Translations under genes and position numbers: made by a program
Source of the DNA: Poa pratensis
Taxonomy: Eukaryota > Streptophyta > Magnoliopsida > Poales > Poaceae
Length of the DNA: 64,000 bases
Assembly (NCBI GenBank): GCA_947311845.1
Contig: CAMZMU010000052.1
Span: 133,639,169 to 133,703,168 of the forward strand
Direction of reading: 5' to 3'
Notes under the pieces: generated by a model
The model's input: the letters and a program-made list of their open reading frames with translations, nothing else
The model's database searches: none
What the model was told of the DNA's origin: nothing
Shown here: positions 57,284-64,000 of the stretch, one piece after another
Position numbering within the stretch: the first letter of the stretch is position 1
How the letters are laid out: each line of letters opens with the position of its first letter

Positions 57284-58386
57284 GAGAAAATTCCTCATAT
57301 GACACTCTTAAAATCTTGTTCCTTATTTGACACCGGGGAAATTTTTCTTCCCTGTATGACCTCTTACTAAAATTTCTTTCCCTATATGACACTGTAGTGC
57401 ATTTTGTTATCCAAAGAGGCATAAAAGGACCTTTTTACCCCTGATTCCTAATATGATCAAAATCTTGTCCCACACCAAACTGATCCGTTGCTTTTACCAC
57501 CAGCTGCTCTGCGGCACGGTGCGTAGTCGTCGAGCACTCACACGCCCATACTGTTGCTCGATGGCTCGAAGTCGAAGATACAGAGCTTGTCGCCGTACAG
57601 CACGCTGAGTCGCACCGTGGTTAGGTCTGCTCGTCCTTGCCGGCGTTCCGGTACCTCCATTAACCGGAACTTCTTACGTGTTGTGTGGAACGCAAGCAGC
57701 CTCAACGTTGATCCCGGTTTCGATTCTGATAGCACCAGCCAGTGCAAGTTGCCGTGCAGCGTACGAAGCGACGAGCGTCATGTGTGTTCATAAGGATTTC
57801 TTCCTCAAGGTCACCTACAATGGTTTTGTTGGAGGTGTGGACTGTGGAGGAGGTGGAAGCGCCTCGTCAACGTGTGCGCGTAGGCATCAATGATCTCGAA
57901 ATCCCACGCTGTATGACACGAGCCCGTCCCAGGAGTCGAGGACGGTGATGCGGCAAGGATACTGGATCACGCGTTCATACATGTTGTGCATGGCTAGCTT
58001 AGCTGGTTTGCGTACAGCTGTACACATTGAGTCGGAAGGTTCGAAAGGAATTGTACGTAAGTTGGGTGTTTCGCCGGAAGCTCGTCTCACGTCTCGCCGA
58101 ATGATATGGTAATTTGGCCACCATAGTGACAAGCTAATTAAGGAGGTTTATCATATTTACCTATACCTACCAAATATATAACATTCAGTTTTTGTATTGT
58201 ACAAAATTTTGAACACACTAGGAATCAGGGGTAAAAAGGTCGTTTATGCCTCTTTTGTGAACAAAATGCACTTGAGTGTCATATAGGGAAAGAAATTTTA
58301 GGAAGAGGCCATAAAAGGAAGAAAATTTTAACCGATGTCAAATAAGGAACAAGATTTTAAGTGAGTGTCATATAAGGAATTCTCTC
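57284..58386. mobile_element. Pack-MULE-like Mutator element with long terminal inverted repeats
   Basis: A perfect 9-bp target duplication taatttgtt (57275-57283 and 58387-58395) flanks ends that are inverted repeats of roughly 190 bp. GAGAAAATTCCTCATATGAC on the left matches GAGAGAATTCCTTATATGAC on the right strand, continuing through TTGTTCCTTATTTGACA and TTTTTACCCCTGATTCCTA. The 1103-bp element has no transposase. Its GC-rich core carries host F-box protein fragments. It needs a transposase from elsewhere. Confidence 0.93.
57538..58132 (-). pseudogene. Captured F-box-associated domain fragments in the MULE
   Basis: Two minus-strand pieces in the correct order. The first (58132-57887) includes LRTIPFEPSDSMCTAVRK and YERVIQYPCRITVLDSWDGL. 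The second (57747-57538) includes HWLVLSESKPGSTLRLLAF, FRLMEVPERRQGRADL and RLSVLYGDKLCIFDFEP. Both match the F-box-associated (FBA-type) substrate-binding region of grass F-box proteins, which recruit targets to SCF ubiquitin ligases. The N-terminal F-box itself is not present. The two pieces are in different frames with a gap between, so this is a fragment and not a working gene. It lies between the two terminal inverted repeats, hence capture by the transposon. Confidence 0.75.
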
Positions 58387-59273
58387 TAATTTGTTTACCC
58401 AGCATGTTAGTTATCTTTATGGAGAGACACCACTAGTGAACTGTGGACCCCGGTCCATTCTTTTACATCTGAAATACACCCTATTGCAATCATTGTTCTT
58501 TTTCATTCTCTGCAAGCAAACACCATTTTCCACACTATACGCCTAATCCTTTGTGTTTCAGCAAGCCGGTGAGATTGACAACCTCACTGTTAAGTTGGGG
58601 CAAAGTAGTTTGATTATGTTGTGCAGGTTCCACGTTGGCGCCGGAATCCCTGGTGTTGCGCCACACTACACTCCTTCACCAACAACCTTCAGAAGTGACT
58701 TCGATCTCCTACTGGTCCGATTAAACCTTGGTTTCTTACTGAGGGAAAACTTGCTGCTGTACTCATCATACCTTCCTCTTGGGGTTCCCAACGAACATGT
58801 GTCTTCACGTCATCACCGGCCCAGGCGGGCCCCCACCCGCCGGGTCGGTGGTGGCCAGGTGGGCCCCACGCGTCGGGACGGTGCGAGGCCAGGCGGGCCC
58901 CACCGCATGGCAAGGCAGGAGGCGGGCCAAGTGGGCCCCACCCGCCCTAGGTCGGTTTGGCCTAGGGGCGGGCCCCACCCGGCCGGCCGGTGCACAAGGA
59001 AGGGAGGGGAGGAGAGTTGGGGTCCAACCCCAACTCATCCTCCCATACCGAATTGGGCAAGGGGAACTTTCCCCTTGTCCAAGTTGGACTAGGGGAAGGT
59101 TTCCCCCTTTCCAAGTCTCCCTACCTCTTGGGCTCCTTTATAATCCCACCCCCCTCTAGTTGTGAACAAGCAATTGACACAATAGACACACACGATTGAT
59201 TCACGTCAGCTCTCAAGTTTAGATCTCTTCTAGTTGGATTAGAGGGACCTCTAGTTAGAGGCGACCTATCCGA

Positions 59274-61380
59274 CGTAAAATGTACCCTAGTTCTTTTACG
59301 GACTAATTCTTGAATGCTAGATGACGCGGCTTTTCCTAGTCATGGACATAGAGTTTATGTCAGCATCAAGGATGGCATATTATTGGACTATAATATGGTT
59401 GTGTCACCCAAGTGTTGGTATGCTAAGAGATTCCGTTAAATAGTCTTTTTGTCCTTAGTTTTATCATAGAAAGGTTCTTGTATAACATGTCCTTGTAACC
59501 ATGAGGTTATTGGGGTCATGCATACTGGAAGAGTTGTTTTGGTGCTGTCAACCGTCACGGCCGTAACAGGGTGACCATAAAGGCAGTTGCTGGGCGGCTT
59601 CGAAGGTGTGTGTGTATCCTAATGTTCTGAGATGGGAAATTACTCCTCTAGGTTAAGAGAGATACTTCCAGGGCCCACTCGGTATTATATATATATCCAC
59701 TACATTCTGCAGACAATGCACGGTGAAGTTACATTGTGTGGGACATCATAATACGGCAATGAGTAAATGGAACTTACCGGTAATGAGATAGACAAAGATG
59801 ATGTGAATCAATCCTTGATTGATTCATGGTATCATGCACGGATCTATATCTCGGATAAAGTTCAGTATCGTGAGTAATGAGATTGATATATGATAATCAA
59901 CAGGTTCAACAGTAGAGTTTTTCGCATAACGATAGCTACACAGGACGTCCTTGGAACTGTCACTGGCCGGTGATTGGTTGATACCCAACCAATTATATCT
60001 ACCCGTTATCGAACCTATAGGTGGACACACTTAAGCTAGGATTGGTTAGTTGTGTATTATGGTTGGTCTGGAACATGGAGACAGTATCACCGGCATGGTG
60101 CTTGCGTGATAGACATACCTTGTCAAGAGAGAAAGTTTGTGATAGAAGTTATTATCACGGTCAGATTTATTCTGAGGGTTTATATATGGAGGATTTATTT
60201 GTCCGGAGTATTTTGTCGGCGGACACTAGGTGTCCCGGATCATATGAGGAGTTTCATATGATAGGTAATTAATTCGGTCAATATTCTGTAAAAGGAAGTA
60301 TTCAAATAAGAATTAATATGACAAAGTATTATTTAATTATATGTTAGATTTAATTAACTAATAAATAATTACGGGAAAATATAAAAGGCGCCGTTGGGGG
60401 AAACCCCGGGCCGAACCCTGGTGCGCCGCTTGCGGCCCATGGCGGGGGGAGGCGGTGGCGGCAGCGCCCTAGGGCGGGCCCCACACGGCGAGGCGGCCAA
60501 GTGGCAGCCGGCCCAGGCGGGCCCCTACCCGCCGGGTCGGTGGTGGCCAGGTGGGCCCCACGCGCCGTGTCGGTGCGAGGCCAGGCGGGCCCCACCGCAT
60601 GGCAAGGCAGGAGGCGGGTCAGGTAGGCCCCACCCGCCCTAGGTCGGTTCGGCCTAGGGGCGGGCCCCAAGCGGCCGGCTGGTGCACAAGGAAGGGAGGG
60701 GGGAGGAGAGTTGGGGTCCAACCCCAACTCATCCTCCCATACCGAATTGGGCAAGGGGAACTTTCCCCTTGTCCAAGTTGGACTAGGGGAAGGTTTCCCC
60801 GTTTCCAAGTCTCCCTACCTCTTGGGTTCTTTTATAAACCCCACCGCCCTCTAGTTGTGAACAAGCAATTGACACAATAAACACACACGATTGACTCACG
60901 TCAGCTCTCAAGTTTAGATATCTTCTAGTTGGATTAGAGGGACCTCTAATTAGAGGCGACCTATCCGATTAGACTAGATCTAATCTCTCTCTCTCCTTCT
61001 CATGTGTTGAGATCTCCACCTTCATATACACCAGCAGACTTCAAGCTTGGACAGCGAAGCCCTGCTGAACCTTTCCAGTGTACGTGTGCAAGCTCTCAGA
61101 GGGGTTTCTCGTCATAGACGTTGGACCCTTCAGCTGTTGAATCAAGGTGGTGAAGCGAAGGAGAAGAAGGCGTCGGAATCTCTTTAGGCTTGGTTGAGAG
61201 AGACCGCGATCGGCTACATCGACTACGTTATCAACACGTTCTTCCGCAATCTACGGTGTTGGTAACGTATACTAAACTAGATCTATGGATCTTCGTATTC
61301 ATATGTATCTCGATAGTAGATCTTGGAAGGTTACGTAGCAATACGTGAAATTTTTAATTTACCGTACGCGCAACCCAATA
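59274..61380 (+). repeat. Element G second LTR, 5'-truncated
   Basis: Begins at CGTAAAATGTACCC, equivalent to 54859 of the first LTR. It continues through the GC array (60480-60680), a TATA box TTTATAAA near 60832 and the end CGCAACCCAATA at 61380, followed by the gggcc duplication. Confidence 0.9.
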
Positions 61381-61385
61381 GGGCC

Positions 61386-61928
61386 GGGGAGCGGCGCAGG
61401 CGTCAAAGATCCGGCGAAAAGGCCAGCGACTCCTACTCGTCCATGGAGCCTATGTTCCTATTCATCCTCGTCGGCACCTGGCTGTGAGCGGCGGAAGTAG
61501 GTGCGCCTGGTGGGGACCTGCTGGTGGTGGCGTACGGGGTCGGGCGACGAAAGACGGCGGTCGGCGGAATCTGGAGCACCTACAAAATTTTCGCCAGGGA
61601 GAGCACGCTCGAGAGGGGGGCGGCGGCAAATACCGCGCACGGGAGAGGCAGTGTGGCAACCCTAGCAGCGAGAAAAAAACGCCAAGAAAACGGGAAAAAT
61701 CGACGTGAAAAAAAGAGTAAAATCCATCGATGGTCCTTGTACTCGTGTCTAAAGCTCACTTTGGTCACTATACTAAAATTATGGTCAATACGGTCACTAT
61801 ATACACATGCAGGTGATCATACGGTCACTGGAAAGTTGTATAGCCTCGTATGTGACTAAGTTGACCGGTCAAAAGACAATCTGACGCGTAGGGTCCATCT
61901 AGCAGTATGTGATATTTTTGTGAAAAAG
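61386..61928. other. Flank right of G: GC-rich leader-like DNA, then AT-rich DNA
   Basis: 61386-61700 is GC-rich. On the minus strand it contains a CTAGGGTTGCC string, common in plant 5' leaders, and a GTAG/GTGC boundary near 61580. No protein is recognisable. 61720-61928 contains TCACTATACTAAAATTATGG and GGTCACTATATACAC phrases typical of an unclassified dispersed repeat. Confidence 0.3.
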
Positions 61929-62260
61929 CACTAGTAGGAATATGCTTATAGCCACCACCCTACCGCTGGTGGACACCAGTTGTGCCCGCCAGCGGTATTT
62001 ACTAGTGGCGCACATTATTTCCGCACGCCGGCGGTAACCAAGTACCACTGGCGTGCGTTATATCATCCACGCCAGCGGTAATTTCCAGCAGGTTGCAGGA
62101 TGCTGGGCTAACTACCGCTGGCGGACGGCATCTGTGCCCGCCAGCGGTAAGTGGAAACGAGCAAATTACCGCTGGCGGACGTCTTTATTGTCCGCCAGCG
62201 GTACATGACTTACCGCTGGCGGGCGCGGCATGTCGTCCGCCAGGGGTAATTTGGCATGTG
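61929..62260 (+). mobile_element. CACTA-like transposon end with hairpin subterminal repeats
   Basis: CACTAGTAGGAATATGC at 61929 resembles a CACTA (En/Spm) terminus. It is followed by five consecutive 37-38 bp inverted repeats, each TACCGCTGGCGG-like, a short spacer and CCGCCAGCGGTA-like: 61961-61997, 62043-62080, 62113-62149, 62167-62203 and 62211-62248. Subterminal inverted arrays are usual in CACTA elements as transposase-binding DNA. No matching right end or transposase is seen, so the element is either partial or extends past the window. Confidence 0.55.
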
Positions 62261-63000
62261 TAACTTGATATTTTTGTGACGATTCATCGAAAAAGGTCAA
62301 ATTTTATAAAACCAGCGATATTTCTATGATATAACCACTAGTTGTGTACCTTAAAATGATTTTTTAAAAAAATTCAGACCAAACTATCAAACACTTGTAG
62401 TTCAAATTTGAATTGATTTCGGAAAATCAACATAAACTCATTTAACAGGGCGAAATTAGATAGAAATCAAGAAAATTCCTAATACTTGGGGATTATCCAT
62501 CAAATGTGGACTACTCTTTGTGATATTTGGATGAGTGCCATTTTGCACCATACATTTTGTACTTGGTTCACAAAACCGTCAATTTTTGCATTTAGAAAAA
62601 GGAAAATGATATTTATAAACATAATTTGTAAAATCCCTTCGAAAACATTGCTTCCTATACCAAGACACACCTATTTGTCGAATATGAGAACTTTATCACA
62701 AACTATGCAGTGGGAATTGGCATAACTTGGTCATTTGGCTTGAAACTTATAGATGTTTATGCATGATAGACCTTTTTGTGAAGATTTTTTTGAACAATTT
62801 GTCCAAAATCAAGTTTATAATTTTTAATAGCAACTAGTACACATAAAAGGACTCCATGCCAGAGGATATCTTTTTTGAGTTTTTTTCTTCACTTTATTTG
62901 ATTTGTTTTTCGTAAAAACGGTCAAATCTGACGGTGTCTTTGTCTATATTTCGCCGTAGATGCCAATGCATATCCATGCAAGATAATATAATGGACTATT
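62261..63000. other. AT-rich DNA after the CACTA-like end
   Basis: It has no supported gene. It may be the interior of the CACTA-like element. The string TTGATATTTTTGTGA at 62266 repeats one just left of the element (near 61911), so it could instead be flank. Confidence 0.35.
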
Positions 63001-64000
63001 ATGTGTATAGTTGTTTGTGATTGTAAAATTTGACAATGCCCTGTCGATGCAGCACCTCTCCCGCATCTATCGATACACAGTACTCGCTTGCGTCGACGAC
63101 AACACTCTTGTCCTTCGATGACGCTTTCACTCTTGCTCTTCAACGATGGAACTCAATGCGGAGCTATAAAATAACGGGAGCAGCGACGGTGGTGAGAGAA
63201 AAAGGGCGGAGATATAATGACGAGAGAAAAGGCGGGACAAACTACGGTCTATAATGTGTTTTGAAGTGCACACTCAAGTATTTTTTTTAAATACACACAT
63301 GTGTTTGAAATATCTTCTGAAATGCAAAAAGATATTTGAAAAGATAAAGGAAAACAAAAACACAAAACAAAACTGTGGTGGAATCGGATGAAAAGTCCAC
63401 ACACTAGAATTGAGCCAATCAGGAGCAAGAACCACCATTCCCACAGATCGTGTGTTTTCTTGGAGACATGTGAGCCGTTGGATCGAGCACGTACCTACAC
63501 GCCACGCAACATGTGACCTGAAGGCTCGCGCGTGTGTACACGCCTCTCTCTCCTCTCTCCTCTTGCGTGTGTACGCATCTCTCTTCTCTCCTCTCTCTCT
63601 CCTCTCGCTTAATAGCACAACAAGATAAGGTGGAGAATCGTACACGCGATGTGCGTGCATCGCCGGCTCTCCTCCGCTCCGACGCCATCGCCGGCTCTCC
63701 TCTCTCCTCTGCGCGCGGCCCCGCTGCCCTCCCTCGGCCGCCCGCGAGTCTCCAAGGTCGCGCACCAGGAGCACCACCACGGCCCGCCGCCGGCCGCCCG
63801 CGAGTCGCCACGGTCGCGCACCAGGAGCGCCAGCACAGCCCGCCGCCGCGCACCAGGAGCGCCACCACGGCTCGCCGCCGGCCGCCCGAAACGCGCACGC
63901 CCCTGGGCGCCGCCTCCCCGTCCACTCCTCCTAGCGCCGCCTCGCCGTCAACTCCTCCCGCGCCTCCCCGGAGCTCAGGAGCTTCATCGGCTGCTGCCTC
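63001..64000. other. Right-edge region: TATA-like site, CT tract, GC-rich repeats
   Basis: A CTATAAAAT site (63164-63172) and a CT-rich tract (about 63545-63610, like plant promoter Y-patches) precede a GC-rich block with tandem repeats. A promoter and leader of a gene or transposon reading to the right is possible. The frames in the block are repeats without recognisable domains, and the region is cut by the window. Confidence 0.3.
63736..63879. repeat. 56-bp GC-rich tandem repeat (2.6 units)
   Basis: Units start GGCCGCCCGCGAGTC at 63736 and 63792 (56 bp each). A partial third of 32 bp (63848-63879) starts GCGCACCAGGAGCGCC. Another GGCCGCCCG follows. Differences between units are few. Confidence 0.8.

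Larger units (their letters stand above)
56106..58815 (+). repeat. Solo gypsy LTR (Athila-related) in G
   Basis: Begins TGATACGTCTCCAACG and ends CACGTCATCA. The flanks ccgac (56101-56105) and ccggc (58816-58820) are a 5-bp target duplication with one change; the second LTR of G has ccggc at the equivalent site. Without the nested MULE the LTR is about 1.6 kb. It shares with D and E an ACCCCGGTCCATT stretch and a GGCGCCGG string near the 3' end, so it belongs to the same broad lineage. Confidence 0.87.
54686..59273 (+). repeat. Element G first LTR, 3'-truncated and interrupted
   Basis: TGTTGGATATATGCCC at 54686. It is interrupted at 56106-58815 by a solo LTR and resumes with the GGCGGGCCCC array (58816-58990) and a TATA-like TTTATAA near 59139. 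It ends abruptly after GCGACCTATCCGA at 59273. Confidence 0.88.
54686..61380 (+). mobile_element. Element G: copia element reduced to two fused partial LTRs
   Basis: Same LTR family as C, plus orientation, with perfect target duplication gggcc (54681-54685 and 61381-61385). LTR 1 (54686-59273, carrying a nested solo LTR) lacks its last roughly 410 bp. It is joined at 59273/59274 directly to LTR 2, which lacks its first 172 bp (equivalent of 54686-54857). The whole internal domain is gone. The junction shows only about one base of homology, so end-joining is more likely than homologous recombination. Confidence 0.88.

Noticed and set aside
61961..62248. CRISPR-like repeat-spacer array
   Set aside because: The units are hairpins with variable arms in plant nuclear DNA next to a CACTAG end; no cas genes or constant direct repeats are present.

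Overview
The window is plant nuclear DNA, almost certainly from a grass and probably a temperate cereal-type (pooid) genome. It is made nearly entirely of nested LTR retrotransposons of the Athila, Tat/RIRE2-like, tRNA-Met-primed Ty3/gypsy and Ty1/copia kinds. Mutator-like and CACTA-like DNA transposons and thin strips of older flanking DNA make up the rest. I see no intact host gene, tRNA, rRNA or CRISPR array. The species call is inference from element types and GC-rich/AT-rich mosaicism; nothing in the window identifies the species.

Layout, left to right. 1-4521: right part of gypsy element A (minus strand), inserted in element B. 4522-14899: old Athila-type element B (plus strand). It holds broken RNase H/integrase cut by a Mutator-like element (5445-7423) and by a solo LTR (7965-11327, TSD caatt), then an intact coiled-coil extra ORF (12090-12656) and a truncated 3' LTR. 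14900-31708: copia element C (minus), gag-only, inserted in B's LTR. C is itself interrupted by Athila-type element D (19690-27171, minus, TSD cacgc). 31709-43864: gypsy element F (minus, Tat/RIRE2-like) with gag-PR-RT-RNase H-IN and a long antisense ORF. The C/F junction is a deletion scar. 43865-44904: flank. 44905-52393: element E (plus), a near-identical relative of D in the opposite orientation. 52394-54680: flank with faint gene-like remnants. 54686-61380: copia element G (same family as C) reduced to two fused partial LTRs (TSD gggcc). Its first LTR holds a solo gypsy LTR (56106-58815), which holds a Pack-MULE-like element (57284-58386, TSD taatttgtt) carrying F-box protein fragments. 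61386-64000: flank, a CACTA-like end with five consecutive hairpins, AT-rich DNA, and a GC-rich tandem-repeat block at the right edge.

How the parts relate. D and E carry gag and protease but no RT or integrase, and C carries gag only. All three would depend on enzymes of autonomous relatives. B and F keep pol but are frameshifted. The most unusual signal is a promoter-like module shared by B, D and E: a 12-bp-arm hairpin with a 7-nt loop, a constant 57-58 bp gap, then GTCTTGACCTAAAAA and a TATA-like site. In B a second copy lies inside the element, just upstream of the intact extra ORF. Other notable points are a duplicated primer-binding site in E, a swap of gag segments between D and E, a possible templated-filler deletion junction between C and F, and the F-box Pack-MULE.
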